A stretch of DNA of 45,155 bases from Flavobacterium laiguense (GCF_003097655.1 NZ_QCZH01000027.1:1-45155); one strand, 5' to 3'. Positions 14,169 through 23,645 are shown, counted from the first letter of the stretch. The notes: generated by a model not told the origin, from the sequence alone. Numbers and translations: made by a program.

Positions 14169-15038
14169 ATGAAATACATTATTTATCTGATTACATACCC
14201 TTTTTTATGGTGTATTTCAATACTTCCCTTTCCATTACTCTATCTTTTATCGGATTTTATTTTTATCATAGTATACCACATCATCGGTTATCGAACAAAA
14301 ACAGTTAGGGAAAATATGGCTCTGACTTTAACTCATTTGTCAGAAAAAGAGCGATACATTATAGAAAAAAAATTCTACCATCATCTGTGTGATTTATTTC
14401 TGGAAATGATAAAAACAATGACTATCTCTAAAGAAGAAATATGCAAAAGATACGTTTTTAAGAACATAGAAGTTTATAAAGAAATAGAAAAAAAAGAAAA
14501 AAGTATTGCTATTATGTGCGCCCATTATGCCAGCTACGAATGGGCTATTTCACTGAATTATCACTCGAAATATAAAAGCTATGGTATTTACAAAAAAATA
14601 AGCAATGATTATTTTGACAAATTAGTCCATAAAATTCGATCCAAATTTAAAGCAATCCTTATTACTACCAAAGAAACAATACCAACAATAATTAATAACA
14701 ACAACAACAACATATTATCCGTTTACGGCTTTGCAAGCGACCAATCCCCGAAAGCAAACACCGCTTTTCATTATGCAAAATTCATGGGCATTGAAGTTCC
14801 CGTACATACTGGAGCCGAAATGCTGGCTAAAAGATACAATATGAATGTTGTGTTCTTGCAAACCAAGAAAATAAAAAGGGGGTATTATGAAGCCTCCATT
14901 GAACTACTTTCAGAAAACAGCAGTGAAGTTCCAAATTATGAACTAACTGATCAATTCCTAAAATTGGTTGAAAAGCAAATCTATGAGGCACCAGAATATT
15001 ATTTATGGACTCATAAGCGATGGAAACACAAGAAATAG
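14169..15038 (+). CDS. LpxL/HtrB-type lipid A acyltransferase, paralogue 1
   Basis: This is a 289-residue inner-membrane-associated enzyme of the lysophospholipid/lipid A secondary acyltransferase family. It has an N-terminal hydrophobic anchor (about residues 1-40), then the catalytic HX4E motif H119-YASY-E124, the region FASDQSPKANTAF and the glycan-side motif MGIEVPVHTGAEMLAKRY. It should transfer an acyl chain from acyl-ACP to a lipid A precursor, or in Bacteroidetes possibly to another lysolipid. A -7 box TATATTTG lies at 14062-14069. A close paralogue follows 91 bp later in the same orientation with a -7 box of its own, so the pair arose by tandem duplication. A run of AAC/AAT codons (residues 178-183, NNNNNN) marks this copy. 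Confidence 0.88.
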   Translation: MKYIIYLITYPFLWCISILPFPLLYLLSDFIFIIVYHIIGYRTKTVRENMALTLTHLSEKERYIIEKKFYHHLCDLFLEMIKTMTISKEEICKRYVFKNIEVYKEIEKKEKSIAIMCAHYASYEWAISLNYHSKYKSYGIYKKISNDYFDKLVHKIRSKFKAILITTKETIPTIINNNNNNILSVYGFASDQSPKANTAFHYAKFMGIEVPVHTGAEMLAKRYNMNVVFLQTKKIKRGYYEASIELLSENSSEVPNYELTDQFLKLVEKQIYEAPEYYLWTHKRWKHKK

Positions 15039-15104
15039 CCTGAAAAAATACAGCCAAAACAATAATTCTCAAATTACAGCCAATTCGAAAATTAAATATT
15101 TAAT

Positions 15105-15112
15105 TATATTTG
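15105..15112 (+). promoter_or_regulatory. -7 element of acyltransferase paralogue 2
   Basis: TATATTTG followed by C, in the 91-bp gap between the two acyltransferase genes, allows separate expression of the second copy. The -33 (TTCG about 17 bp upstream) is weak. Confidence 0.5.
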
Positions 15113-15129
15113 CATAAATTTTTGAATAC

Positions 15130-15999
15130 ATGCAATACCTTGTCTATTTACTAGTATACCCACTCATTTGGATAATTTCGATGCTTCCTTTTCGAATATT
15201 ATATTTCTTTTCCGATTTTGTTTACATAATAGTTTACCGAATAGTTCGCTATCGAAAAAGGACAGTTCGTAAAAACCTTGCCTTGGCCCTACCTCATTTA
15301 TCAGACAAAGAGCGATTAATCATCGAGAAAAAATTCTACCAACATATGTGTGATATGTTTCTTGAAATGATAAAAACAATGAACATTTCTAAAGATGAAA
15401 TTTGCAAAAGGTTTGTTTTCAAAAATATCGAAGTTTATAAAGAACTTGAAAAACAAGAAAAAAGCATCGCTGTAATCTGCTCTCATTACGGCAGTTACGA
15501 ATGGATCATATCCATGAATTACTATTCTGATTTTATTGCCCACGGAATTTACAAGCAACTTAGAAATCCATATTTCGATAAATTAGTTCATAAAATACGT
15601 TCTAAATTCAATGCGAAATTAATCACTACCAAACAAACAATTCCTACTATAATTGAAAACACTAAAAACAATGTGTTGTCTTTATACGGTTTTGCAAGTG
15701 ACCAGTCTCCTAGGTTAAACTCAGCATATCACTGGACAAAATTTATGGGAATAGAAGTTCCCGTCCATACGGGTGCAGAAATGCTATCCAAGCGATACAA
15801 TATGGCTTTAGTTTATCTGAATACAAAAAAAGTAAAACGTGGACATTATGAAGCGACTCTCGAAATTCTTTCAGAGAATCCAATAGAAGTTCCAAACTAT
15901 GATCTTACGGACCAATTCGTAAAACTTTTGGAAAAACAAATCTACGAAGCTCCAGAATATTATTTATGGACGCATAAAAGATGGAAATTCAGGAGATAG
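15130..15999 (+). CDS. LpxL/HtrB-type lipid A acyltransferase, paralogue 2
   Basis: This has the same length (289 residues) and architecture as the preceding gene and is strongly similar throughout. It has the N-terminal membrane anchor, the catalytic H119-YGSY-E124, FASDQSPRLNSAYHW, and MGIEVPVHTGAEMLSKRYNM. Differences concentrate in the acceptor-facing middle (residues 125-150) and around FASDQSP, as expected if the two enzymes add acyl chains at different positions or with different chain lengths. It has its own -7 element and a strong downstream terminator. Both copies appear intact, so sub-functionalisation is more likely than redundancy. Confidence 0.88.
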   Translation: MQYLVYLLVYPLIWIISMLPFRILYFFSDFVYIIVYRIVRYRKRTVRKNLALALPHLSDKERLIIEKKFYQHMCDMFLEMIKTMNISKDEICKRFVFKNIEVYKELEKQEKSIAVICSHYGSYEWIISMNYYSDFIAHGIYKQLRNPYFDKLVHKIRSKFNAKLITTKQTIPTIIENTKNNVLSLYGFASDQSPRLNSAYHWTKFMGIEVPVHTGAEMLSKRYNMALVYLNTKKVKRGHYEATLEILSENPIEVPNYDLTDQFVKLLEKQIYEAPEYYLWTHKRWKFRR

Positions 16000-16017
16000 C
16001 AGATTGCAGATTAAACA

Positions 16018-16064
16018 TAAAAAACACCTTTTCAAGATAAAATTTCTGAAAAGGTGTTTTTTAT
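16018..16064. terminator. Bidirectional terminator hairpin
   Basis: AAAAACACCTTTTC and GAAAAGGTGTTTTT form a strong stem with a loop of about 16 nt. A-runs and T-runs flank it on both sides. It lies between the convergent acyltransferase and aminotransferase genes. Confidence 0.85.
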
Positions 16065-16113
16065 TTCTTAGCGACTTAGAATCTTAGTGCTTGGCAACTT
16101 AGTATTTAGATCC

Positions 16114-17601
16114 TCATAAAGAAAACCAATTCTTCACCAGTTCATCTTCTAATGACTGCGCTTTATTATGCACAAATTCATTGGTATCCTTATTGTAATT
16201 GTAATCTAGGGCCCAAGTTTTATGATTTTCGGCCAAAGCTTTGATGCCGTTGCAAACGTATTCTATTTCAGCTGATGTCGTAGTAGGATGAATCGACATT
16301 CTAATCCAACCTGGCTTTCCAATTAAATCACCCAAGGTAATTTCGTCTATCAATCGATGCGATGTTTCCTGATCTACATGCAATAAAAAATGACCGTACG
16401 TACCCGCACAACTACAACCGCCACGGGTTTGGATTCCGAATTTATCATTCAATAATTTCACACCCAAATTAAAGTGTAAATCTTCTATAAAGAAAGAAAT
16501 CACCCCTAATCTATCGTGATGTTGACCCGCAAGAATTTTTATATTGGAAATATTTTCTAATGATTCAAAAACATAATTCACAATTTCGTGTTCTCGTTTC
16601 AAAATATTTTCAATACCCATTTGCTCCTTCAACTGAATCGCCAATGCCGTTTTGATTACTTGAAGAAAACCAGGAGTACCTCCGTCTTCCCTATCTTCTA
16701 TATCATCGATGTATTTATGTTCTCCCCAAGGATTTGTCCAAGACACAGTTCCTCCTCCAGGACAATCCGGAACCATATTGTGGTATAATTTTTTATTAAA
16801 AACCAAAACCCCAGAAGTTCCAGGCCCACCAAGAAATTTGTGTGGCGAAAAGAAAATAGCATCCAAATACGATTCTGAATCTTCGGGATGCATGTCAATT
16901 TCCACATAAGGACCTGAACAGGCAAAATCTACGAAGCAAACCCCGTTATTTTGGTGCATCAGTTTGGCTGCTTGATGATACGGCGTTCTAATTCCCGTTA
17001 CATTCGAACACGAAGTTATCGAGGCAATCTTATAGGTTCTATCTTTATATTTATCCAATAAAACAGTGAGGTTTTCTAAACTAAAAAGACCATCTTCTGT
17101 TGAAGGAATCACTTCTACATCGGCAATCGTTTCTAACCAAGAGGTTTGATTAGAATGATGCTCCATATGCGAAATAAAAACGATTGGTTTTTTATCAGCT
17201 GGAATAGCAATAAAGTCTTTTAAATTTTCAGGCACTTTTAATCCCAAAATTCTTTGAAATTTATTGACTACACCAGTCATTCCGGTTCCATCGGTTATCA
17301 AAACGTCATCTGAATTGGCATTGACATGATGCTTGATAATGTGACGGGCATGGTGATAGGATTTGGTCATAGCCGTACCAGAAACAGTAGTTTCCGTATG
17401 GGTATTGGCCACAAAAGGACCAAACTCATTCATCAGCTTTTCTTCGATAGGACGATACAAACGACCACTGGCCGTCCAATCGGTATAGATAATTTTTTGT
17501 GAACCGTAAGGTGATTCAAACGTTTGGTTGATTCCTATTATGTTGTTGCGAAATTGTTGAAAGTATAGCTCTAACTGTGTTGTTGATTCGGTTGTAGTCA
17601 T
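16114..17601 (-). CDS. Class V aminotransferase, PLP-dependent
   Basis: This protein of 495 residues is of the cysteine desulfurase-like branch of fold type I PLP enzymes. The PLP lysine is K255 in FFSPHKFLGGPG, preceded by the cofactor Asp in CFVDFACSGPYVEID. Early substrate-site residues are in TDWTASGRLYRPIE and NTHTETTVSG. A late Cys-rich loop, RGGCSCAGTYGHFLL, sits where cysteine desulfurases have their active Cys. It is longer than SufS/NifS, so a desulfurase role is not certain. The frame opens at a TTG (17622) that lies within the -7 element, so the ATG at 17601 is chosen. A fossil piece of a second copy lies at 19501-19589. Confidence 0.87.
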   Translation of the reverse strand: MTTTESTTQLELYFQQFRNNIIGINQTFESPYGSQKIIYTDWTASGRLYRPIEEKLMNEFGPFVANTHTETTVSGTAMTKSYHHARHIIKHHVNANSDDVLITDGTGMTGVVNKFQRILGLKVPENLKDFIAIPADKKPIVFISHMEHHSNQTSWLETIADVEVIPSTEDGLFSLENLTVLLDKYKDRTYKIASITSCSNVTGIRTPYHQAAKLMHQNNGVCFVDFACSGPYVEIDMHPEDSESYLDAIFFSPHKFLGGPGTSGVLVFNKKLYHNMVPDCPGGGTVSWTNPWGEHKYIDDIEDREDGGTPGFLQVIKTALAIQLKEQMGIENILKREHEIVNYVFESLENISNIKILAGQHHDRLGVISFFIEDLHFNLGVKLLNDKFGIQTRGGCSCAGTYGHFLLHVDQETSHRLIDEITLGDLIGKPGWIRMSIHPTTTSAEIEYVCNGIKALAENHKTWALDYNYNKDTNEFVHNKAQSLEDELVKNWFSL

Positions 17602-17619
17602 TATCAATTGTGTTTGAGG

Positions 17620-17627
17620 CAAATTTA
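17620..17627 (-). promoter_or_regulatory. -7 element of the class V aminotransferase gene
   Basis: TAAATTTG followed by CC on the minus strand fits the -7 consensus. TTTT lies 19 bp upstream in place of TTTG. It overlaps the longer TTG start and supports the ATG at 17601. Confidence 0.6.
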
Positions 17628-17687
17628 CTCTTTTTTTGTTGAATTGAAAATGAGGTCGTTTGTTTATTGTGCCTGCTTGAATTTTTA

Positions 17688-19412
17688 TTATTTTATCCTA
17701 GATGTTGTGATTTTTATGTCGGCGGTCGCCCAGCTTTTTTCTATAAGTTTTTCAATCTCTTTGGCTTTTGTTTTATTATTCATTTTTTCATAGGCAAGTT
17801 GGAGTCCGTGATGCGCCCATCCGTTTTTTGGCAATCGCATTAAATCGGCTTCAAGCGTTTTTACGGCATCCTGATATTTTCCAGCTTCTATTTGTACCGC
17901 ACCCAGATGGTGTCTCACGGAAAAGAACCAATCCGGCGGTTCGTTATAATTTAGGGAGTCCTCAATCCCAACCGCTTCTTTTAGCAATGCGATACTTTGA
18001 TTGTAATTTTTTTCACTTGCAGCTATTTCGGCCTTCAAAACCCGTTTGGCTATTTGTAGTAAAGTGGAAACAGAATTTAATTCCCAAATTGTTATTTGTT
18101 CCAGTTTTTTATCTTTGGCTATTACTTCGAGTTGAAGCAGTTCCTGCTTGGCTTTTTTTAGATCATTTTTCCCCAAATAAGCCATGCCTCTTGCATAATG
18201 CGCAACGGCAACGGGGTATTTTAAAGTGTCGGTAACCAATTTCATTTTAAGAATGTCATCCCATTTCCCAAACTTAACCGCGACATAATAGGGAATCACA
18301 TAATAATGTTGAAGCGTTCCCCAGCCAGGTTCCGTCATGGTCTTCGGATGAACATGTTTCGACACCTGATTGGCGCCTATCATTGCCCATTTGCTATTGC
18401 CTTCTAACGTTGCTGTCCCGGCCATGAAATGGTAATTGTGCGGATAATAGGCCAAAGGATAAGCACCTTGCGCATGACACATGGTGACATAGTTACTGTC
18501 CACTTTTACGGCATTAATGTTGGCCATTGTGCCTTTATGATATTCACCGGTTCTAATGTAAATATGTGAGGGCATATGAACCAAATGCCCGGCACCCGGA
18601 ACCAATCCGTCATCAAAGGCTTTTGCCGAATTATTGCCTCGCTCCGGAGTGTTTGATGCCTCTACGGCATGTATATAAAAATGGTTTGCCCCAATATGTT
18701 TGGGATCCTTTTTTAATATTTTTTCCAATATGGAAACGATTTCCGGTGTCCATTTCTTTGACGTTCCGTCTTTTTCGTATAAATCCCAAGGATGTAAATC
18801 CATGATAGATTCCGCATACAGTGCATTGATGTTGGTATCTTCTGAAAACTGATTATTTACATTCTTCATCGCGGCAGCATAGGCAATATCCAAACTGCTT
18901 CTATCTTCAATGGGTTCTGCAACATATCTTTTAGCCAATGCATTTATTAATGCTTTCTCCTTTTTAGAATTTTTATCTAAAAGCGTTATTGCTTTTTGGA
19001 TGGCCTTATAGGCTCTTTCGTAATTGTCCGGTTCCATTCCTGCATTATAATTTGGACCAAGAACATAAGCAAATCCCCAATAACACATGGCACATTCAGG
19101 ATCCAGTTTTGTCGCATAGTAAAAAGAACGCGCCGCTTCGGCATGGTTGAAGCCATAGGCAAGAGCCAATCCTTGATTGAAATACTTCTGGGCTTGAGCA
19201 TTTTTGGTGGTTATCGGATAATCAATAACATCGAGCCCTTTAAAAATCGGAGCTTTACTGTTAGTTAAATACCAGTCCGAATCAGTGGTTTGTGGCGCAC
19301 ACCCGTAAGAGGATTTTTTAGCTTGGTTAATTACTGCATCCTCATTTTTTTGAGGCTCTTTTTTACAGGAAAAAATAAATATAACCACGATGAATATTAA
19401 AATTTTTCTCAT
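17688..19412 (-). CDS. TPR repeat lipoprotein
   Basis: This is a 574-residue envelope lipoprotein; the signal peptide ends in lipobox FIFSC (Cys16). After DVIDYPITTKNAQAQKYFNQ, residues 75-570 are mainly helical hairpins of the tetratricopeptide type. Clear TPR pairs are at about 76-140 (GLALAYGFNHAEAARSFYYA) and 400-560 (YARGMAYLGKNDLKKAKQEL, IEAGKYQDAVKTLEADL). A CxxC pair (C107, C110 in PECAMCYWG) falls on one TPR helix, reminiscent of secreted proteins of unknown function rather than cytochromes, since no following His is present. It probably works as a protein-interaction scaffold in the periplasm. A -7 box (TATTTTTG, plus-strand 19454-19461) lies upstream. Confidence 0.87.
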   Translation of the reverse strand: MRKILIFIVVIFIFSCKKEPQKNEDAVINQAKKSSYGCAPQTTDSDWYLTNSKAPIFKGLDVIDYPITTKNAQAQKYFNQGLALAYGFNHAEAARSFYYATKLDPECAMCYWGFAYVLGPNYNAGMEPDNYERAYKAIQKAITLLDKNSKKEKALINALAKRYVAEPIEDRSSLDIAYAAAMKNVNNQFSEDTNINALYAESIMDLHPWDLYEKDGTSKKWTPEIVSILEKILKKDPKHIGANHFYIHAVEASNTPERGNNSAKAFDDGLVPGAGHLVHMPSHIYIRTGEYHKGTMANINAVKVDSNYVTMCHAQGAYPLAYYPHNYHFMAGTATLEGNSKWAMIGANQVSKHVHPKTMTEPGWGTLQHYYVIPYYVAVKFGKWDDILKMKLVTDTLKYPVAVAHYARGMAYLGKNDLKKAKQELLQLEVIAKDKKLEQITIWELNSVSTLLQIAKRVLKAEIAASEKNYNQSIALLKEAVGIEDSLNYNEPPDWFFSVRHHLGAVQIEAGKYQDAVKTLEADLMRLPKNGWAHHGLQLAYEKMNNKTKAKEIEKLIEKSWATADIKITTSRIK

Positions 19413-19500
19413 GACCTTTTTATTTGATTTACAAGTTTTTACAAGTAAATTTACAAAAATATGAGCAGCAAATTACGATTGTTGAAGTTTAATCATTTCA

Positions 19501-19589
19501 GTTCCATACGTTATGGAAACATCATCTGAATTAGCATTGACATGATACTTAATAATGTGGCGGGCATGGTGATAGAATTTGGCCATTCC
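19501..19589 (-). pseudogene. Remnant of a second class V aminotransferase gene
   Basis: Read on the minus strand this gives about 29 codons containing HHARHIIKYHVNANSDDV followed by SITYGT. They match residues of the intact gene (HHARHIIKHHVNANSDDV, LITDGT; DNA around 17281-17370) at most positions. The similarity stops abruptly at both sides, so it is a short relic of a duplicated and since deleted or diverged copy. Confidence 0.75.
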
Positions 19590-19762
19590 GTTTTGCCTAT
19601 CAATTGTTGTATTTCAAAGATACATTTCATATTTTTAACTTCGTCAAAGAGATGAGCCCCGATTATTTCACTTTACGTCTATTTTCATAGGACTTCAGTG
19701 AACTTTGTTTATAGCGAAAACAATATCTCCAAAAGAATCCCAATCTTTCGTTCTAAAACAAA

Positions 19763-19795
19763 ACCCCTTCAGAGTTTTGAACTCTGAAGGTGTTA
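19763..19795 (-). terminator. Terminator of the phosphoglucosamine mutase gene
   Basis: CCTTCAGAGTT and AACTCTGAAGG form a perfect 11-bp stem with a 3-nt loop. Toward the minus-strand 3' end it continues into GGGGTTTTGTTTT. It is about 20 bp after the stop codon of the gene. Confidence 0.8.
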
Positions 19796-19814
19796 TTTCT
19801 ATAAAAAAGTGGTT

Positions 19815-21203
19815 CTAAATCCCAGCCACAGCCTTTATCTCGTCAATAATTCGCAAAGCCAAATCATCTGCCAGTTGTTGACTAGATGCTTCCGTATAGA
19901 TACGAATAATTGGTTCGGTGTTTGATTTTCTTAAATGCACCCAGTTTTCGGCAAAGTCAATTTTAACTCCATCGATAGTGGTAATATCTTCATTTTTGTA
20001 TTTTTCAGTCATAGCAACAAGAATCGCATCAACATCTATTTGTGGTGTCAATTCAATTTTGTTTTTACTCATATAATATTCGGGATACGAAGCACGCAAA
20101 GCCGAAACCGACATTTTTTTGTTGGCCAAATGTGTCAAAAACAAAGCCACACCTACCATACTGTCACGACCATAATGTGATTCTGGGTAAATGATTCCGC
20201 CATTACCTTCTCCTCCAATGATGGCATTGTTCTTTTTCATCAATTCCACTACATTTACTTCACCTACAGCACTCGCTTCGTAAGTTCCGTTGTGTTTGTT
20301 CGTTACATCCCGCAAGGCACGGGAAGATGACATATTAGAAACTGTATTTCCAGAAGTTTTACTCAAAACATAATCAGCACAAGCTACCAAAGTATATTCT
20401 TCGCCAAACATTTCTCCATCTTCACAAATAAAAGCCAAACGATCTACATCTGGATCTACAACAACACCTAAATGCGCTTTTTCTTTAACTACTAACTCAG
20501 AAATATCGGTTAAGTGTTCTTTTAAAGGTTCTGGATTATGAGGAAAATGCCCGTTAGGTTCACAGTATAATTTTACCACTTCAACACCCATCAACTCCAA
20601 TAATTTTGGAATAATAATTCCTCCTGATGAATTTACACCATCAACAACTACTTTAAACTTGGCTGCTTTTACGGCTTCAACATCAACTAACGGCAAGTTC
20701 AATACTTCATCGATATGAATATCCATGTAGGCATCATTTTGAGTAATTTCGCCTAAATTATCTACATCCGAGAAATCGAAAGCTTCATCCTCGGCAATTT
20801 GAAGAATTTTTTCTCCTTCAGCACCATTCAAAAACTCTCCTTTTTCATTCAATAATTTCAAGGCATTCCATTGTTTTGGATTATGAGAAGCCGTTAGAAT
20901 AATACCACCATCCGCTTTTTCCAATGGAACCGCAACTTCAACAGTTGGTGTTGTAGAAAGCCCTAAATCAATTACATCGATTCCAAGACCTATAAGTGTG
21001 TTTATAACCAAATTGTGAATCATAGGCCCAGAAATACGGGCATCACGACCTACAACAACGGTTAGCTTGTCTTTTTTTGAATATTCTTTCAGCCATGTTC
21101 CATACGCCGAAGCAAATTTTACGGCATCTACCGGAGTCAAATTGTCCCCAACTTTCCCACCTATGGTTCCTCGAATTCCAGATATTGATTTTATTAAAGT
21201 CAT
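19815..21203 (-). CDS. glmM: Phosphoglucosamine mutase
   Basis: This is a 462-residue cytosolic enzyme of the alpha-D-phosphohexomutase superfamily, of usual length. The four family signatures are present: the phosphoserine loop TASHNP with S106, the metal-binding DPDVDR, the sugar-specificity loop GEGNGG, and the C-terminal phosphate-binding RKSNTEPIIRIY. The N-terminus SISGIRGTIG is typical. It converts glucosamine 6-phosphate to glucosamine 1-phosphate for UDP-GlcNAc, needed for peptidoglycan and lipid A; the GEGNGG loop differs from the E. coli GlmM version but is usual in Bacteroidetes members assigned to this step. A phosphomannomutase activity cannot be fully excluded. A -7 box TATATTTG (plus-strand 21256-21263) lies upstream. 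Confidence 0.9.
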   Translation of the reverse strand: MTLIKSISGIRGTIGGKVGDNLTPVDAVKFASAYGTWLKEYSKKDKLTVVVGRDARISGPMIHNLVINTLIGLGIDVIDLGLSTTPTVEVAVPLEKADGGIILTASHNPKQWNALKLLNEKGEFLNGAEGEKILQIAEDEAFDFSDVDNLGEITQNDAYMDIHIDEVLNLPLVDVEAVKAAKFKVVVDGVNSSGGIIIPKLLELMGVEVVKLYCEPNGHFPHNPEPLKEHLTDISELVVKEKAHLGVVVDPDVDRLAFICEDGEMFGEEYTLVACADYVLSKTSGNTVSNMSSSRALRDVTNKHNGTYEASAVGEVNVVELMKKNNAIIGGEGNGGIIYPESHYGRDSMVGVALFLTHLANKKMSVSALRASYPEYYMSKNKIELTPQIDVDAILVAMTEKYKNEDITTIDGVKIDFAENWVHLRKSNTEPIIRIYTEASSQQLADDLALRIIDEIKAVAGI

Positions 21204-21360
21204 TTAATTTATGTTTAAAAGTTTATGAGTTTAGAAGGTTTAGATTATTTGAAAGCAAATATAATTAAACTTAAACAATTGCATAATGGGTTTATTCAAA
21301 GTATTTTCTAAATTTACAAAACCTAAACTTTCTCAACTTCCTAAACTCATAACTTACTGA

Positions 21361-21945
21361 ATGAATTTCCTAGCTCACATTTATTTATCAGGAGACAATG
21401 ATTTGATAAAAATCGGAAACTTTATGGCCGATGGTATTCGTGGAAAACATTTTGAAGGTTATCCTTTAGAAATTCAAAAAGGAATTATTTTGCATCGATT
21501 TATAGATACTTATACGGATGCACATCTTGTTTTTAGAAAAAGCACCAAACGGTTACACGAAAAATACCATCACTATGCTGGAGTAATTGTAGATGTATTT
21601 TACGATCATTTTTTGGCAAAAAATTGGAATCACTATTCCGATGAAAATTTAGAATTATATGTTGCCCGTTTTTACCAATCATTGCAGGACAATTATGAGT
21701 TTTTATCCGAAAGAACCAAAGGAATGATGCCTTATATGATTAATCAAAATTGGTTAGTGAGTTACCAAACCACAGAAGGGATTAATAGAATTTTAACCCA
21801 GATGGACAGCCGAACCAAAAATGAGTCGAAAATGCGGTTTGCCACCCATGAACTTATTGAATACTATACCGATTTTGAACAAGAGTTTACCACTTTTTTT
21901 AAAGATTTAAAAGAACAATCCCATCAAAAATTAATAACGCTATGA
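21361..21945 (+). CDS. ACP phosphodiesterase (AcpH family)
   Basis: This 194-residue protein has the acyl carrier protein phosphodiesterase pattern. MNFLAHIYLSGDNDLIKIGNFM supplies the early His/Asp region, HRFIDTYTDAH the HD-like metal site, and VIVDVFYDHFLAKNW the next conserved block. It would hydrolyse the phosphopantetheine arm from holo-ACP; the in vivo role of this reaction is debated. The last codons overlap the gamma-glutamyltransferase start by 4 bp (ATGA, 21942-21945), so the two genes are translationally coupled. Confidence 0.88.
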   Translation: MNFLAHIYLSGDNDLIKIGNFMADGIRGKHFEGYPLEIQKGIILHRFIDTYTDAHLVFRKSTKRLHEKYHHYAGVIVDVFYDHFLAKNWNHYSDENLELYVARFYQSLQDNYEFLSERTKGMMPYMINQNWLVSYQTTEGINRILTQMDSRTKNESKMRFATHELIEYYTDFEQEFTTFFKDLKEQSHQKLITL

Positions 21946-23627
21946 GAAAATACATCCTACTACTTACAGTCCTTTTTTTAAGCTGTAAATCGAATGAAAA
22001 AATAGTCGAACCTACAGGTTTAGTAACGTCTAAAGCTATGGTGGTTTCGGCACGGGAAGAAGCTTCCAAAATTGGAACAGAAATCTTAAAAAAAGGCGGG
22101 AATGCCTTTGATGCCATGGTTGCCACAGAATTGGCTTTGGCGGTAAGCCATCCTCAAGCAGGAAATATTGGAGGCGGAGGATTTATGGTTTTTAGAAAAG
22201 CCAATGGAGAAACAGGAGCTTTGGATTACAGAGAAAAAGCACCATTGTCAGCATCAAAAGACATGTATCTCGATGAAAAAGGAAATGTTATAGAGGGAAA
22301 AAGTACTGAAACCGCTTTGGCTTCTGGGATTCCAGGAACAATTGCCGGTGTATTTGAAGTACATAGAAAATATGGTTCCTTACCTATAAGTGAGATTCTA
22401 AAACCTATCATTGCTTTAGCGGAAAGAGGTGTGGTCGTTACTCAATATCAGGCACAGAATTTAGCAGAGCATAGAGCTTTGATTATAAAAGCAAATGGAC
22501 CCAATAGTCTATTTTCGAAAGTGTATAAAGTAAATGATACCATCAAGTATTTAGCTTTGGCTGAAACCTTGAAGCGAATTTCAAAAAATGGTGCAGCTGA
22601 ATTTTATAAAGGGGAAACTGGACAAAAATTAGTTTCATTTTTAAACAAAAAAGGGGGAATTATAACTCTCGAAGATTTAGCAACATACCAAGCGAAATGG
22701 AGAACTCCAATCACTTTTAATTACAAAGATCTAAAGATTATTTCTATGTCACCCCCAAGTAGTGGCGGAATCTGTTTGAATCAAATTATGAAAATGATTG
22801 AACCTTATGATCTCGCCGAAATGGGACATAATAGTACGAAAGCCATTCAGGTAATTACTGAGGCCGAAAGAAGAGCCTATGCAGATAGAAACTATTTCTT
22901 GGGAGATCCTGATTTTGTAAAACTTCCATTGAAAGAAATGCAAGATCCAACTTATTTAAAAAACAGAATGAGTGATTTTTCATTCGATAAAGCCACAAAA
23001 TCGGCCGATATTGCTCATGGTGCAATTCAAGGTTACGAGAGCAAGCAAACTACTCATTATTCGATTGTAGATGCTGAGGGTAACGCAGTTTCAGTCACTA
23101 CAACTTTAAATGACAATTATGGTTCGAAAATTTATTGTGATGAATTGGGTTTCTTTTTAAACAACCAAATGGATGATTTTAGTGCCAAACCGGGAGTACC
23201 CAATTTATATGGACTTACAGGAACTGAAGCCAATAGTATTGCTCCTCAAAAAAGGATGTTGAGTTCTATGTCACCAACTATCGTTGAGAAAAACGGAAAA
23301 CTTTTTATGGTCGTTGGAACTCCAGGAGGATCAACTATTATTACTTCGGTTTTGCAAACGATTTTGAATGTCTATGAGTTTAATTTGAGTATGCAAGAAG
23401 CAGTCAATGCTCCTCGTTTTCATCATCAATGGTTGCCTGATGAAGTTGTTTTTGAACCCAATTCCTTTACAAAATCATTACTCGAAGATTTAAAAAAGAA
23501 AGAATATATCATCAATGAGAAAAACAATCAAATCATTGGCCAAGTTGATGCGATACTGATGCTTCCAAATGGAAAACTAGAAGGAGGAGCTGATAAAAGA
23601 GCCGATAATAAAGCGGTGGGGTTTTAG
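21942..23627 (+). CDS. ggt: Gamma-glutamyltransferase, lipoprotein form
   Basis: This 561-residue Ntn-hydrolase is made as a proenzyme. The signal peptide ends in lipobox LFLSC (Cys15), so the enzyme is anchored to a membrane on the periplasmic side. The autoprocessing nucleophile is T370 in KQTTHYSIVD, matching TTHYS of E. coli GGT; cleavage there yields the large and small subunits. Other family blocks are GGNAFDAMVATELALAVSHP, GNIGGGGFMVFR, YREKAP and GTPGGSTIITSVLQ. It cleaves the gamma-glutamyl bond of glutathione and related peptides. It is coupled by ATGA overlap to the AcpH-like gene. Confidence 0.93.
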   Translation: MRKYILLLTVLFLSCKSNEKIVEPTGLVTSKAMVVSAREEASKIGTEILKKGGNAFDAMVATELALAVSHPQAGNIGGGGFMVFRKANGETGALDYREKAPLSASKDMYLDEKGNVIEGKSTETALASGIPGTIAGVFEVHRKYGSLPISEILKPIIALAERGVVVTQYQAQNLAEHRALIIKANGPNSLFSKVYKVNDTIKYLALAETLKRISKNGAAEFYKGETGQKLVSFLNKKGGIITLEDLATYQAKWRTPITFNYKDLKIISMSPPSSGGICLNQIMKMIEPYDLAEMGHNSTKAIQVITEAERRAYADRNYFLGDPDFVKLPLKEMQDPTYLKNRMSDFSFDKATKSADIAHGAIQGYESKQTTHYSIVDAEGNAVSVTTTLNDNYGSKIYCDELGFFLNNQMDDFSAKPGVPNLYGLTGTEANSIAPQKRMLSSMSPTIVEKNGKLFMVVGTPGGSTIITSVLQTILNVYEFNLSMQEAVNAPRFHHQWLPDEVVFEPNSFTKSLLEDLKKKEYIINEKNNQIIGQVDAILMLPNGKLEGGADKRADNKAVGF

Positions 23628-23645
23628 ATTGTAGATTTTTTCCCT

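Larger units (their letters stand above)
19413..19814. other. Intergenic region with a gene fossil and a terminator
   Basis: This 400-bp region holds the promoter of the TPR gene on its left, a decayed fragment of the class V aminotransferase gene (19501-19589), and the terminator of the phosphoglucosamine mutase gene on its right. The remainder is AT-rich and without a reading frame. Confidence 0.5.
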
